A stretch of 64,000 bases of DNA, taken from the NCBI RefSeq assembly GCF_030064165.1, contig NZ_CP125947.1, positions 930,001-994,000 of the forward strand. The letters are read 5' to 3'. Origin of the DNA: Comamonas resistens. GTDB lineage: Bacteria > Pseudomonadota > Gammaproteobacteria > Burkholderiales > Burkholderiaceae_C. Below, one piece after another: positions 1-9,644 of this stretch. The translations under genes were made by a program, and so were the position numbers. The first letter of the stretch is position 1. Each line of letters opens with the position of its first letter. Below the pieces are notes generated by a model, which was not told where the DNA came from, did not search any database, and worked only from the letters and a program-made list of their open reading frames with translations.

Positions 1-484
<484 letters not shown>

Positions 485-522
485 AGCCTTTCTGGGAGAA
501 ATCCCAGGCCCATCAAGCGCTG

Positions 523-551
523 ATAGCTCCTTTTCAAGGAGCTATTTTTTA
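523..551 (+). terminator. Intrinsic terminator after the ferredoxin gene
   Basis: A hairpin with arms ATAGCTCCTT / AAGGAGCTAT and a TTC loop is followed by a run of T on the plus strand. It lies between two convergent genes and touches the pth stop codon (549-551). It could therefore also end minus-strand transcription. Confidence 0.8.
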
Positions 552-1190
552 TTCAGGCTGGCTTTGCGGGTTGGCTGCGGCTTCGGGTGCGGGCTTGCGT
601 GGGGGCTTGGGACGTGGCGCCTTGGTGGTATGGATGGCGAGAGTGGCCTTGTCCATCTGGCCGGCCACCATCTCGGGCCAGGCCTTGAGCGAATGTGAGA
701 TCGCGTCTTCGATCAGCTTGAGCTGATCGGGAGCTGGCTTCTTGAGCACCCAGTTGGCGACTTCGCCCTTGTTGCCGGGGTGGCCTATGCCCACGCGAAG
801 GCGCCAGTAGTTGGGTGAGCCCAGCTGCGCATGAATGTCGCGCAGACCGTTGTGGCCGCCATGGCTGCCGCCTTGCTTGAGTTTGACCACGCCAGGTTCA
901 AAGTCCAGCTCGTCATGCACGACCAGCACTTCCTCGGGCTGAATCTTGAAAAAGCGTGCCAGTGAGCCTACCGATTTGCCGGAGAGGTTCATGAAGGTCT
1001 GTGGCTCCAGCAGCCAGACGTTCTGACCGTGGATGGTGGTGCGTGCCATCAGGCCCCAGTAGCTGCGCTCGGGCACCAGTGTGACCTTGAGTTCGCGCGC
1101 CAGTGCATCAATCCACCAGAAGCCTGCGTTATGGCGCGTATCTTCGTATTCAGGGCCAGGATTGCCGAGGCCGACAAACAGTTTGATCAT
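549..1190 (-). CDS. pth: Peptidyl-tRNA hydrolase
   Basis: Hydrolyses the ester bond of peptidyl-tRNAs released from stalled ribosomes, recycling tRNA in the cytoplasm. The 213-residue product starts [12 protein letters not shown] with Asn10 and the catalytic His20 (TRHN). It carries FMNLSG, the HDELD segment and SHGGHNGL. A longer frame opens upstream to 1310 but runs through the rplY terminator, so the ATG at 1190 is the right start. The last 25 residues form a Pro/Ala/Lys tail beyond the usual 190-residue family length. It follows rplY and prs in the same direction, a conserved betaproteobacterial order. Confidence 0.95.
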   Translation of the reverse strand: MIKLFVGLGNPGPEYEDTRHNAGFWWIDALARELKVTLVPERSYWGLMARTTIHGQNVWLLEPQTFMNLSGKSVGSLARFFKIQPEEVLVVHDELDFEPGVVKLKQGGSHGGHNGLRDIHAQLGSPNYWRLRVGIGHPGNKGEVANWVLKKPAPDQLKLIEDAISHSLKAWPEMVAGQMDKATLAIHTTKAPRPKPPRKPAPEAAANPQSQPE

Positions 1191-1240
1191 GGCTTGATTA
1201 TCTTCTTGCTGAAAAAGGTGGACGAGGGATTGGCAAGGTT

Positions 1241-1278
1241 CCAAAGAAAAAGCCCACCGAAGTGGGCTTTTTCTTTGG
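1241..1278 (-). terminator. Hairpin terminator between rplY and pth
   Basis: A near-perfect palindrome (CCAAAGAAAAAGCCCAC ... GTGGGCTTTTTCTTTGG) has T-runs on both strands. It lies between the rplY stop at 1314 and the pth start at 1190. It should end or attenuate transcription from rplY, so pth may rely partly on its own promoter or on read-through. Confidence 0.75.
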
Positions 1279-1313
1279 ATACAGCGGCAGGCGCTGTACC
1301 TGGGACACAAGAA

Positions 1314-1937
1314 TTACTTCTTGCCCTTCTTGGCGGGAGCAGCTGCGGGAGCAGGTGCGGCGCCTTCGGCAGGAGCCACTTCGGGCAGCTTGATGGACAC
1401 CAGAGCGGGGTTCTTGTTGGCGCCACGCACCACAGCCTTCACGCCGTTGGGCAGCTTCAGAGCTTGCAGGCCCAGCACGGATTTGGAGGTCAGGGCGCTC
1501 AGGTCCACCTTGATGAACTCGGGCAGGCTTGCGGGTTCGCAGATCACTTGCAGTTCGTGCATCAGAGGAGTCACGGTGCAGTTCTCGACCTTCACGGCGG
1601 GGGATTCAGCAGCGCCTTCGAAGTGCAGAGGCACGTTCATGTGCAGCTTGGTGTTGGCGTCCACGCGCTGGAAGTCGATGTGTTGCACCAGCTTCTTGTA
1701 GGGGTGGAACTGCACGTCGCGCAGCACAACCTTGGTCACTTGACCGTTGATTTCCATGTCCAGGATGCTGGAGTGGAAAGCTTCCTTGTGCACAGCGTGC
1801 CACAGGGCGTTGTGATCGATTTCGATCAGTTGGGCTTCACCAGCACCGTAGACGATACCGGGGGTCTTGCCCGACAGACGCAGACGGCGGCTCGCACCCG
1901 TACCTTGCTTGGCGCGCTCAGTAGCGACGAATTGCAT
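1314..1937 (-). CDS. rplY: 50S ribosomal protein L25 (CTC/TL5 form)
   Basis: Binds 5S rRNA in the large ribosomal subunit. The 207-residue product is the long form. An N-terminal L25 domain (residues 1-90; KQGTGASRRLR, GKTPGIVYG, LRDVQFHPYKK, VQHIDFQRV) is followed by a TL5-type beta domain (about 95-185) and an Ala/Pro/Lys-rich tail ending in KKGKK. It lies 156 bp downstream of prs in the same direction, as is usual for this group. Confidence 0.93.
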   Translation of the reverse strand: MQFVATERAKQGTGASRRLRLSGKTPGIVYGAGEAQLIEIDHNALWHAVHKEAFHSSILDMEINGQVTKVVLRDVQFHPYKKLVQHIDFQRVDANTKLHMNVPLHFEGAAESPAVKVENCTVTPLMHELQVICEPASLPEFIKVDLSALTSKSVLGLQALKLPNGVKAVVRGANKNPALVSIKLPEVAPAEGAAPAPAAAPAKKGKK

Positions 1938-2041
1938 AACTAACTCCTTGATGGGCGGACCGCGACCAGTCTCGCCCGATTGAAAAAAGAATCTGTACCT
2001 ACTAGAAAGGCCCTGGACTCTTGCGGTGGCCTCGAAACAGT

Positions 2042-2063
2042 CAAACCTCCCGAAGGAGGTTTG
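2042..2063 (-). terminator. Hairpin between prs and rplY
   Basis: A perfect stem CAAACCTCC / GGAGGTTTG with a four-base loop lies 31 bp downstream of the prs stop. The T-run on the minus strand is weak, so it may act as a processing or attenuation hairpin rather than a strong terminator. Confidence 0.5.
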
Positions 2064-2093
2064 CTTGGGCCCGAAGCCGAAAAACCAGAGATT

Positions 2094-3053
2094 TTAAGCG
2101 GTAAACAGGCTGCTCACCGAATCACCTGTGGAAATGCGGTGAATTGTCTCGGCAAACAAGCCGGCCACGGACAGCTGGCGGATCTTGCCGCACTGCTGGG
2201 CAGCGGGGCTCAGGGGGATGGTGTTGGTCACAACCACTTCGTCCAGAGCGCTGCCGTTGCCGATGCGCTCCAGGGCCGGGCCCGAGAAGATGGGGTGCGA
2301 GCAGTAGGCGTACACGTTCTTGGCACCGCGCTGCTTGAGCACTTCGGCAGCCTTTACCAGGGTGCCGGCGGTGTCGATCATGTCGTCCATGATCACGCAG
2401 TTGCGGCCGTCGATATCGCCGATCACATGCATGACTTCAGACACGTTGGCCTTGGGGCGACGCTTGTCGATGATGGCCAGATCGCAACCCAGTTCCTTGG
2501 CCAGGGCGCGAGCACGCACCACGCCGCCAACGTCGGGGGAGACAACGATCAGGTCTTCGTAGTTCTTCTGACGCAGGTCACCCAACAGCACGGGGGTGGC
2601 GTAGATGTTGTCCACGGGGATGTCGAAGAAACCCTGGATCTGGTCGGCGTGCAGGTCCATGGTCAGCACACGTTCCACGCCGACGGCCTGCAGCATGTTG
2701 GCAACCACCTTGGCGGTGATGGGCACGCGGCTGGAGCGGGGGCGGCGGTCTTGACGGGCGTAGCCGAAGTAGGGGATCACGGCGCAGATGCGCTCGGCAG
2801 ATGCGCGCTTGAGGGCATCCACCATGACCAGCAACTCCATCAGGTTGTCGTTGGTCGGTGCGCAGGTGGACTGAACCACGAACACGTCGCGGGCGCGAAC
2901 GTTCTGCTTGATCTCGACTGCGACTTCTCCGTCGGAGAAGCGGCCAACGTCGGCAGCACCCAGGGTAGTGCCAAGGTGCTTAACAATCTCTTCAGCCATG
3001 CCAGGGTTGGCATTGCCTGTGAAGACCATGAAATCAGAGTGATGTGAATGCAT
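2094..3053 (-). CDS. prs: Ribose-phosphate pyrophosphokinase (PRPP synthetase)
   Basis: Makes 5-phosphoribosyl-1-pyrophosphate from ribose 5-phosphate and ATP, feeding nucleotide, His, Trp and NAD synthesis. The 319-residue product matches the family length. It shows the N-terminal [13 protein letters not shown], the ATP-binding [11 protein letters not shown] segment and the PRPP loop DDMIDTAGT. The start is the ATG at 3053 (MHSHHSDF). The frame stays open upstream only because it runs through the tRNA-Gln gene. It lies 44 bp after tRNA-Gln, and the two are probably co-transcribed. Confidence 0.96.
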   Translation of the reverse strand: MHSHHSDFMVFTGNANPGMAEEIVKHLGTTLGAADVGRFSDGEVAVEIKQNVRARDVFVVQSTCAPTNDNLMELLVMVDALKRASAERICAVIPYFGYARQDRRPRSSRVPITAKVVANMLQAVGVERVLTMDLHADQIQGFFDIPVDNIYATPVLLGDLRQKNYEDLIVVSPDVGGVVRARALAKELGCDLAIIDKRRPKANVSEVMHVIGDIDGRNCVIMDDMIDTAGTLVKAAEVLKQRGAKNVYAYCSHPIFSGPALERIGNGSALDEVVVTNTIPLSPAAQQCGKIRQLSVAGLFAETIHRISTGDSVSSLFTA

Positions 3054-3097
3054 TGTGCGTCCCAGTGCTGTGGGTTGCTTTGACGCAAGAAGATGTT

Positions 3098-3174
3098 TGG
3101 CAGGGGAGGAAGGATTCGAACCTTCGCATGCTGGAATCAAAATCCAGTGCCTTAACCAACTTGGCGACTCCCCT
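3098..3174 (-). tRNA. tRNA-Gln (anticodon TTG)
   Basis: A 77-nt cloverleaf on the minus strand with acceptor arms AGGGGAG / CTCCCCT, an anticodon loop TTTTGAT giving TTG, the T-arm GGTTCGAATCC and an encoded CCA end (3098-3100). It sits between ispE and prs, a conserved arrangement in betaproteobacteria, so it is probably cut from a longer transcript. Confidence 0.95.
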
Positions 3175-3204
3175 ACACAGGCTTTCTGTCGGAAACAAAA
3201 AGCC

Positions 3205-4068
3205 TTAAAACTTTTGATCTGAAACCCAACTTGAAAGCGGATGAATTTCGAGATTTTTGCAGATTTTGACTTCCCATGTGCGAGCTGCACTATTGATGTC
3301 AATAGTCTGCGTCAGCGGTGCAAAGACTGCACTTCCTGAGCCGGTCATTCTAGCATGCAATTTGAATGATTCCAGCCATTGTATGGCTTGGCTCACTTCA
3401 GGCTGCAGACTTTCTGCGACTGGCTGCAAGTCGTTATGACCGAAGTCATAGTGCTTTGCAACGAAGTCGGCGATTATAGCAGGCTTTGTGTCGCGCTTGA
3501 GCGCACTGCTGGTGAAAATCTTGCCCGTATCCAGTCCGTGTTCGGGCTTGACCACGACGAACTGCTGGCTGGGCAGTGCATGGTTGCCCGTCAGCGGCTC
3601 GATGATTTCGCCGATACCGCCGACCCAGGCCGAATGACCGCAAAGGAAAAACGGCACATCGGCGCCCAGCGCAAGGCCAATGGACTGCAACTGCTGCCGT
3701 GTCAGACCCAGGTTCCAGAGCCGGTTCAGCGCAATCAGGGTGCTGGCCGCGTCCGATGAGCCGCCTCCCATGCCGGCCTGAGCGGGCAGATTCTTGTGGA
3801 TGCCGATATGCACGCCTTGTGTGCAGCCCGTGGCTTGCTGCAGCGCGCGCGCCGCGCGGGTGATGAGGTCATCAGCCGGCAAGGCCATGCCGCTGAGATC
3901 TTCCCGGCTGATCTGTGCGGTGCTGCTGCGCTCGAAATGCAGCACGTCGTGCCAGTCGAGCAGCATGAAGACCGATTCCAGAAGGTGGTAGCCGTCGGGC
4001 CTGCGGCCGGTGATATGCAGAAAAAGATTGAGCTTGGCCGGAGCCGGCACGTCATAGAGCGAGTGCAT
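3205..4068 (-). CDS. ispE: 4-diphosphocytidyl-2-C-methyl-D-erythritol kinase
   Basis: Phosphorylates the 2-hydroxyl of CDP-methylerythritol in the non-mevalonate isoprenoid pathway. It is a GHMP kinase of 287 residues, the usual length. Visible features are the N-terminal [21 protein letters not shown] substrate segment, the ATP loop [14 protein letters not shown] and the C-terminal [10 protein letters not shown] motif. It lies between lolB and tRNA-Gln in the same direction. A 141-bp gap with a dispersed repeat separates it from lolB. Confidence 0.95.
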   Translation of the reverse strand: MHSLYDVPAPAKLNLFLHITGRRPDGYHLLESVFMLLDWHDVLHFERSSTAQISREDLSGMALPADDLITRAARALQQATGCTQGVHIGIHKNLPAQAGMGGGSSDAASTLIALNRLWNLGLTRQQLQSIGLALGADVPFFLCGHSAWVGGIGEIIEPLTGNHALPSQQFVVVKPEHGLDTGKIFTSSALKRDTKPAIIADFVAKHYDFGHNDLQPVAESLQPEVSQAIQWLESFKLHARMTGSGSAVFAPLTQTIDINSAARTWEVKICKNLEIHPLSSWVSDQKF

Positions 4069-4087
4069 GGCGAAATAGAGGATGGGA

Positions 4088-4162
4088 CTTGCGCAAACAA
4101 GGGGTCGCCAGGGATTGCCGCCTTGAGGCGAAGCTTTGGCCTGAATCTAATTTGCGTAAGCC
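4088..4162. repeat. Dispersed 75-bp intergenic repeat, copy 1
   Basis: A second, diverged copy in the same orientation lies at 12628-12701. Both contain CCTTGAGGCGAAG. Both have roughly inverted ends (here CTTGCGCAAA and TTTGCGTAAG), like a REP or miniature element. Both copies lie between genes. Confidence 0.55.
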
Positions 4163-4209
4163 GTGTATTGGAGAGGGAACGGCGCAACCTTAGCACCGAA
4201 AAACAGTTC

Positions 4210-4713
4210 TCAGCGCGCGTCCTGATCGAGAACAATGCGCAGAGACGCTTCTGGCGGCGGGCTGAAACGGTCGGCGCGCAGGCGTCCCTGGGTCAGATTG
4301 CTCAGATCGGTCTTCCAGCCGCCAACTGCCGTGTTCTTGCCTTGCAGCCAGTCAAACAGCGCCGTCACCGGAATGTCGCTGCCGGTCATGCGGTTGATGA
4401 GTTCGGGCAAAGATGCGGACTCGGTAATGTTCTCGCCTTGCTGCAGGGTTGCGCCCTGAGGCGTCCATTGCAAGCGTGCAATGACCGAGCCCAGAGGGTT
4501 GAAGACCAGCAGCGTGCCTTGTTCGGGGCGGCCCTGCAGCTCGAACCCGGCGCTGAAGGATTGCTGCTGCGAGTCCTGCACCTGAAGTGCCATGCGACCA
4601 GACCAGTGATGGCTTGCGCCGACCTCGCCTTGCAACTGGCGCACGGGCTGGGCGCAGCCCGCGAGAAGGGCGCTCAGTACAAGCAGAGCGGACAGAGGGC
4701 GCGGCAGTCTCAT
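4210..4713 (-). CDS. lolB: Outer-membrane lipoprotein LolB
   Basis: Receives lipoproteins from LolA and inserts them in the outer membrane. The 167-residue product starts with a lipoprotein signal ending LLAG-C20. It continues with LQGEVGASHHWSGRMALQV and QSFSAGFELQGRPEQGTLLVFNPLGS, the LolB beta-half-barrel pattern. It is slightly short compared with the E. coli protein (207). Its start overlaps the stop of the upstream TPR gene by 4 bp, so translation is probably coupled. It is followed by ispE, as in many beta- and gammaproteobacteria. Confidence 0.88.
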   Translation of the reverse strand: MRLPRPLSALLVLSALLAGCAQPVRQLQGEVGASHHWSGRMALQVQDSQQQSFSAGFELQGRPEQGTLLVFNPLGSVIARLQWTPQGATLQQGENITESASLPELINRMTGSDIPVTALFDWLQGKNTAVGGWKTDLSNLTQGRLRADRFSPPPEASLRIVLDQDAR

Positions 4714-6497
4714 GGCTTGACGTTCAGGCGCTTGAGGGTTTCGAGCAGGGTGGCGTTGCTGTCATCGGTCTGCAGGCCTTCGCGCCAGACTTTCAGGGCG
4801 CGGTCGCGCTTGTTCTGCGCCCAGAGCACTTCACCGAGGTGGGCCGCAATTTCGGCATCCTGTCGGGTTTCGTAGGCTTGCTCCAGCAGTTTTTCCGCCT
4901 CGTCGAGATGGCCGCGGCGGAAATGCACCCAGGCCAGGCTATCGGTAATGAAGGGGTCGCCGGGCGTCATGTCCAGCGCTTTCTGGATCAGTGCCTGGGC
5001 TTCTTCAAGCTTGATGTTGCGGTCTGCGTAGGAGTAGCCCAGGGCGTTGTAGGCATGCTGGAAATCGGGCTTGCGCTCGATGATGCTGCGCAGCAGGCGC
5101 TCCATCTCGTGGGTCTTGCCGGCTCTTTCGGCCATCAGCGCCGTGTCGTAGGCCAGCTCGATATCGTCGGGGAACTGGGTCTGCAAACGGGCCTGCAGCG
5201 CATAGGCTTCCTGGGGCAGGTTGGCATCGCGCAGCAGCTGAATTTCGGCGATCTGCTTGAGCCTCTGCTGGTTCGGCCCTTCGGCCGGGACGGCGCGGAT
5301 GATGGCGCGGGCTTCCCTGATCTTGCCCTGACGGGCCAGCAGGTCGGCGCGGCGGGCCTGTACGCTCAGCAGATTGGGGGCATCTGGAATAAGCTGGAGA
5401 TAGGCATCCGCTTCGTCATAGCGTTTGCGCTTTTCGGCCAGATCGGCCTGCAGCAGATACAGCTGAGCCTGGCCCGCCTTGCGTGCCACGCCATCGGGCA
5501 GCCTGGGTTGCAGGGCTGCAAATTGCGTGATGGATTGCTCGGCCTCGTCATATTCCTTGTCCTGCAATTGCAGATTGGCAAGGACGGCCCAGGCTTCAGG
5601 AAACTCGGGTGACTCACTGGTAATCGCCTTGATCTGGGCCTTGGCGTCGGCAGGCCGCTTCTGGCCAATCAGCACGCGGGCAAAAGCCATGCGCAACTGG
5701 GGCGAAGGGTTCTTGTTGATGTAGCGCTGTACCAGTGGCTCCACCTCGGCAGAGCCCGATTCCAGCAGCTCCATGCCCAGCAGGGCGACGGCGCTGGAGT
5801 CGGGGTTCAGCTTTTCACCGTTTTGCAGAGCTTGCAATGCGGCGGGCTTTTGCCCCGCGACCAAGCGCATATGACCGATGGCGGCCCAGGCCATGGGGCC
5901 GGTTTGCGGATCTCTGAGGCTGCTCTCAAGGGCCTGTTCAACCACATCGGCAGCCAGGGGTTTGTCCGAAGCATTGCCATAGAGCTGGGTGATTGCCAAA
6001 AAAGTGGAGCCGCGTCTCTCGGCAGGCGTCAGCTCCACCTCGCGGCGCAGATAGCTGGCGGAGTCGGCAATGCGGTTCATCGTCACCATCAGCCGCAGCA
6101 CGGCGCGATTGGCATCTCGGGATTCGGGGTAGGCGTTGAGCCAGGCGCGGGCGTTGCGCAATGCCTGCTCACCGGATCGAGACTGCACGGCCAGTTCGGT
6201 TGCGCGGCGATACAGCTTTTCGTTGTCGCTGTTGCGAGCGGCCTCCATCATCAGGGCCTGGGCATCGGTCAGGGCACCTTCCTGGGCGGCCATTTCCCCT
6301 ACCAGGATTTCATAGAACAGCTCGGCAGACATGGCTGCCTGGCGGTTCTCGGTCTCCATGGCTTTTTCCAGGTCAGAGGTTTGCTCCGATTCGGCAGGCT
6401 TGGCCGGTGGGTCTGAAGGTTGGGCGGAAGCGATTGCTGTTCCCATGGCCAGAATGGCGGCCACGGCGAGTCCCTGAAAACGATGAGGATGAGCCAT
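4710..6497 (-). CDS. Exported tetratricopeptide-repeat protein
   Basis: The 595-residue product has a cleavable signal peptide (about 1-26, AVAAILAMGTAIASA-Q) and a long series of TPR-like helical pairs from about residue 55 to the C-terminus. The repeats are clearest near the end (HAYNALGYSYADRN, TDSLAWVHFRRG, AEIAAHLGEVLWAQ). Such proteins usually act as periplasmic scaffolds. Its 4-bp overlap with lolB suggests a link to lipoprotein or envelope assembly, which is inference. It is the first gene of the minus-strand group running to pth, divergent from mutM with a 50-bp gap. Confidence 0.85.
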   Translation of the reverse strand: MAHPHRFQGLAVAAILAMGTAIASAQPSDPPAKPAESEQTSDLEKAMETENRQAAMSAELFYEILVGEMAAQEGALTDAQALMMEAARNSDNEKLYRRATELAVQSRSGEQALRNARAWLNAYPESRDANRAVLRLMVTMNRIADSASYLRREVELTPAERRGSTFLAITQLYGNASDKPLAADVVEQALESSLRDPQTGPMAWAAIGHMRLVAGQKPAALQALQNGEKLNPDSSAVALLGMELLESGSAEVEPLVQRYINKNPSPQLRMAFARVLIGQKRPADAKAQIKAITSESPEFPEAWAVLANLQLQDKEYDEAEQSITQFAALQPRLPDGVARKAGQAQLYLLQADLAEKRKRYDEADAYLQLIPDAPNLLSVQARRADLLARQGKIREARAIIRAVPAEGPNQQRLKQIAEIQLLRDANLPQEAYALQARLQTQFPDDIELAYDTALMAERAGKTHEMERLLRSIIERKPDFQHAYNALGYSYADRNIKLEEAQALIQKALDMTPGDPFITDSLAWVHFRRGHLDEAEKLLEQAYETRQDAEIAAHLGEVLWAQNKRDRALKVWREGLQTDDSNATLLETLKRLNVKP

Positions 6498-6547
6498 CAG
6501 CCCATAATAATCGAAGCCTGTTGAACACTTGCCGAAGATGAGATTGC

Positions 6548-7378
6548 ATGCCTGAGTTGCCAGAAGTCGAGGTCACGCGCCGCTCCTTTGCCGAGCGCAT
6601 TGCCGGTGCACGCATTGTTTCCTCAGTCTTGGGCAAGCCTTTGCGCTGGCCACTGGGCCTGCAGCCCCAGGCATTGCAGGGGCGGCTGGTGCAGGGCGTG
6701 CGGCGCAGGGGCAAATATCTGCTGCTGGACCTGAACGAGGGTCTGCTGCTGATTCATCTGGGCATGTCGGGCAGTCTGCGCTTTGTGGGCGGTGATGAAG
6801 AACCTCTGGGGCCGGCCGGGGTGCATGATCATTTCGACCTGCAGACCACGCGCGGATTGCTGCGGCTTCATGATCCGCGCCGCTTCGGGGCAGTGATCTA
6901 TGTGCCGTCCGAAACCGATGCACTGGCGCGCAAGCTGCTCGATCATCTGGGCATGGAGCCTCTGGGCGACGGCTTTACCCTGCCTGACTTCAAAGCAGGG
7001 CTGGCGGCCAGCCGTGCGCCCATCAAGCAGTTGCTGCTCAGTGGCAGCGTGGTGGTGGGCGTGGGCAATATCTATGCGTCCGAGGTTCTGTTCCTCTCCA
7101 GAATTCACCCGGCAACGCCGGCGCGGGACATCGGTCCGCGCAAGGTCAAGGCTTTGTACGAATCCATCCGTGAGGTGCTGGCTCTGGCCGTGGAGCAAGG
7201 CGGCACCACCTTGCGCGATTTCTCGTCGGCCAACGGCATGGAGGGGCACTTTCAGCTGCAGGCCAAGGTCTATGGGCGTGAAGGCATGCCTTGTACCCAT
7301 TGCGGAGCCCCCATCCGGTTGCTCAAGCAGGGGCAGCGCAGCACCTATTACTGCGCTCGTTGCCAGAAATCGTCCTGA
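6548..7378 (+). CDS. mutM: Formamidopyrimidine-DNA glycosylase
   Basis: Excises 8-oxoguanine and ring-opened purines and cleaves the AP site. The 276-residue product starts M-PELPEVE, so Pro2 is the Schiff-base nucleophile and Glu3 the general acid. [10 protein letters not shown] holds the conserved Lys. [10 protein letters not shown] is the helix-2-turn-helix. The C-terminal zinc finger is CTHCGAPI ... TYYCARC. With mutY two genes downstream it forms a GO repair cluster, interrupted by a dynamin-like gene. Confidence 0.96.
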   Translation: MPELPEVEVTRRSFAERIAGARIVSSVLGKPLRWPLGLQPQALQGRLVQGVRRRGKYLLLDLNEGLLLIHLGMSGSLRFVGGDEEPLGPAGVHDHFDLQTTRGLLRLHDPRRFGAVIYVPSETDALARKLLDHLGMEPLGDGFTLPDFKAGLAASRAPIKQLLLSGSVVVGVGNIYASEVLFLSRIHPATPARDIGPRKVKALYESIREVLALAVEQGGTTLRDFSSANGMEGHFQLQAKVYGREGMPCTHCGAPIRLLKQGQRSTYYCARCQKSS

Positions 7379-7445
7379 TTTATCAAGATTGATAGCTGTC
7401 TGCGCTTATGAGATAAGCGTTATCAGCCTTTTCTATGAATTTTGG
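7379..7445. repeat. Comamonadaceae-type extragenic repeat after mutM
   Basis: The segment after the mutM stop contains TTGATAGCTGTCTGCGCTTA and the hairpin GCTTATGAGATAAGC. This matches a sequence type I recall from intergenic regions of Comamonas, Delftia and Acidovorax. The rest of the gap to 7645 shows no gene. Confidence 0.45.
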
Positions 7446-7645
7446 CGTAGTGCTTGATATGTGTCAGAGGGCGGACGCAAGCGGGCCGTCTCCTGGGGTT
7501 GAGGGACAGGCAGGCGCGATACTTCATACCGTCAAAAAGCATCGGGCCTAGCCCTGTGCCGCTCTGTCACGGGCCAGTGCTATATTTTGTAAGGCTCGGC
7601 AGCAGGCGCTGCCAGGGCCTACAGCAAGAATAAAGAGGGATTCAC

Positions 7646-9640
7646 GTGGGAGCTTCATTCAACGAGCAGTTTGACCAGCATGGCGCATGGCGAAGAGGCT
7701 TTGCCGCGCAACTGCAGGAGCTGCGCGAGTGGCTGATGGCCCAGGAGTTGCTGGACGCTTCCGTACAGGAGCGTCTGCAGAGGCTGGAAGAGCAGATGCG
7801 CAGTGACAAGGTCATGGTGGCCTTTGTGGCTGAGTTCTCGCGTGGCAAGTCCGAGCTGATCAATGCCATCTTCTTTGCCCATTACGGGCGCCGCTTGATG
7901 CCGGCCAGCGCAGGCCGCACCACCATGTGCCCGGCCGAGCTGGCCTGGGATTCAGAGCTGCAACCCTGCTTGCGTCTGCTGCCCATCGAAACCCGTGCCT
8001 CGACGGAAAGCCTGGGCCAGTGGCGCATGCGCTCCGACGCCTGGCAGCAGCATATGCTGGACATCGCCAGCGCGCAGCAGATTGCCGACACCCTGGCCAA
8101 GGTGGCCGAGGTGCGCAAGGTCAGCATCGACGAGGCGCGTGAGTGGGGACTGTGGCATGACGACGAAGCGGCAGACAACCCCTTGGTCGATGCACAGGGC
8201 ATGGTGGAAGTGCCCATGTGGCGCCATGCCCTGATCAATATGCCGCACCCGCTGCTGCGTCAGGGGCTGGTGATTCTGGATACACCGGGTCTCAACGCCG
8301 TGGGCGCAGAGCCTGAGTTGACCGTCAACCTGATTCCCCAGGCCCATGCGGTCGTGTTTGTGCTGGGTGCCGATACAGGGGTGACCAAGTCCGATCTCGC
8401 CATCTGGCGCGACCATGTGCTGCCTGCGGGCGCGGGCAAGCTCGCAGGGGACGAGGCTTTGACGGCTTCGCGGCTGGTGGTCCTCAACAAGATAGACACC
8501 TTGTGGGACAGCCTGAGCTCGGGGGCGCAGGTGCAGGCCCAGCTGCGTCGCCAGCAGCAGGATTCAGCCCATCTGTTGGGCCTGCCCGAAGACCGAGTGC
8601 TGCCAGTGTCCGCGCAGAAGGGACTGGTTGCCAAGGTTGGCAAGAACGATGCCTTGCTGCAGGCCAGTGGCCTGCCGGCTTTCGAGGATTTGCTGGCCAA
8701 CGGCATCATGGGGCGACGCCAGCAGGTGCTGCAGGCCGCCATGCAGGCCAATGTGACCCGGCTGCAGGGCGAAGTCGAGCGCGTCATCAATATGCGCCGC
8801 AGCGATCTCGATGATCAACTGGCGGAGCTGTGCAGCCTGCGCGGTAAGAACGTCAATGTGATTGCCGGCATGCGCAGCCGTATCGAGGCCGAACAAAAAG
8901 AGTTCGAGCAAAGCACGAGCAAGATTCTGGCCATGCGTGCGATACATATGCGCATGCTCAAGGAGCTGTTTCAGCTGCTCAGCTCTGGCGCGCTCAAGAC
9001 CGAGCTGGCCGAACTCAAGGACGCGCTGGCCCAGCGGGGCTTGAAGCTGGGCGCGCGCAAGGTCTATGCTCATACCTTCGAGCGCTTGCATGCCATTGCC
9101 GCCAAGGCACAGGCGCAGGCCGAGGAGATCCACGCCATGCTCAGTTCCGCGTTCAAGGAGCTCAATGCCGAATATGGCTTCTCGCTGCAGGCGCCGCCGC
9201 AGCTGGTGCTGCCGGAGTTCACGGATGACCTGCGCAGCATCGAGGCCAGCTATACCCAGTACCTGGGCCTGAGCAGCGCCATCAAGCTTAGCAGTGCGGC
9301 TTTTTCTCAGCGCCTGATCAAGGCGCTGGCGCTGCGCATGCGCACCGTGTTCGAAGCGGCATCCAATGATGTGGATATGTGGAGCAAATCCCTGACTGCG
9401 CCAGTCGATGCACAATTGCGGGAACGTAAACGCAGCTATACACGTCGCCTGGAAGCCGTGGACCGCATACAAGGTGCGGCCACAGGTCTGGAGGAGCGTA
9501 TTTCCGAGATGGAGAGCGCCCAGGTCCGGCTTGGCATGCTGCAGTCACAACTGGCCAGCGTGACAGGGCAATTGCTGCATTCTTTGGTGTCCACAAAGCA
9601 GGCAGGTGCCGTGCTGCTGGACATCAATCTGGTAGCCTGA
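7646..9640 (+). CDS. Dynamin-like large GTPase
   Basis: The 664-residue protein has a dynamin-type GTPase domain. The P-loop is FSRGKSELINAI (about 64-75), with GRTTMCP as switch 1, LVILDTPGLNA as G3 and LNKID as G4. A long helical region (about 370-660) has coiled-coil character and a hydrophobic stretch (IKLSSAAFSQRLIKALALRM) that could be a membrane paddle. Bacterial dynamin-like proteins remodel or repair membranes, and some act in phage defence. The start is GTG at 7646 (AAGAGGGA 11 bp before). mutY starts 4 bp after its stop, so the two are probably co-transcribed. Confidence 0.85.
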   Translation: MGASFNEQFDQHGAWRRGFAAQLQELREWLMAQELLDASVQERLQRLEEQMRSDKVMVAFVAEFSRGKSELINAIFFAHYGRRLMPASAGRTTMCPAELAWDSELQPCLRLLPIETRASTESLGQWRMRSDAWQQHMLDIASAQQIADTLAKVAEVRKVSIDEAREWGLWHDDEAADNPLVDAQGMVEVPMWRHALINMPHPLLRQGLVILDTPGLNAVGAEPELTVNLIPQAHAVVFVLGADTGVTKSDLAIWRDHVLPAGAGKLAGDEALTASRLVVLNKIDTLWDSLSSGAQVQAQLRRQQQDSAHLLGLPEDRVLPVSAQKGLVAKVGKNDALLQASGLPAFEDLLANGIMGRRQQVLQAAMQANVTRLQGEVERVINMRRSDLDDQLAELCSLRGKNVNVIAGMRSRIEAEQKEFEQSTSKILAMRAIHMRMLKELFQLLSSGALKTELAELKDALAQRGLKLGARKVYAHTFERLHAIAAKAQAQAEEIHAMLSSAFKELNAEYGFSLQAPPQLVLPEFTDDLRSIEASYTQYLGLSSAIKLSSAAFSQRLIKALALRMRTVFEAASNDVDMWSKSLTAPVDAQLRERKRSYTRRLEAVDRIQGAATGLEERISEMESAQVRLGMLQSQLASVTGQLLHSLVSTKQAGAVLLDINLVA

Positions 9641-9644
9641 GATC

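Noticed and set aside
549..1310. 253-residue version of peptidyl-tRNA hydrolase
   Set aside because: The extension runs through a terminator hairpin; [12 protein letters not shown] at 1190 is the family N-terminus.
2094..3302. 402-residue version of PRPP synthetase
   Set aside because: The extra N-terminal part is the translated tRNA-Gln gene and spacer; the real start is at 3053.
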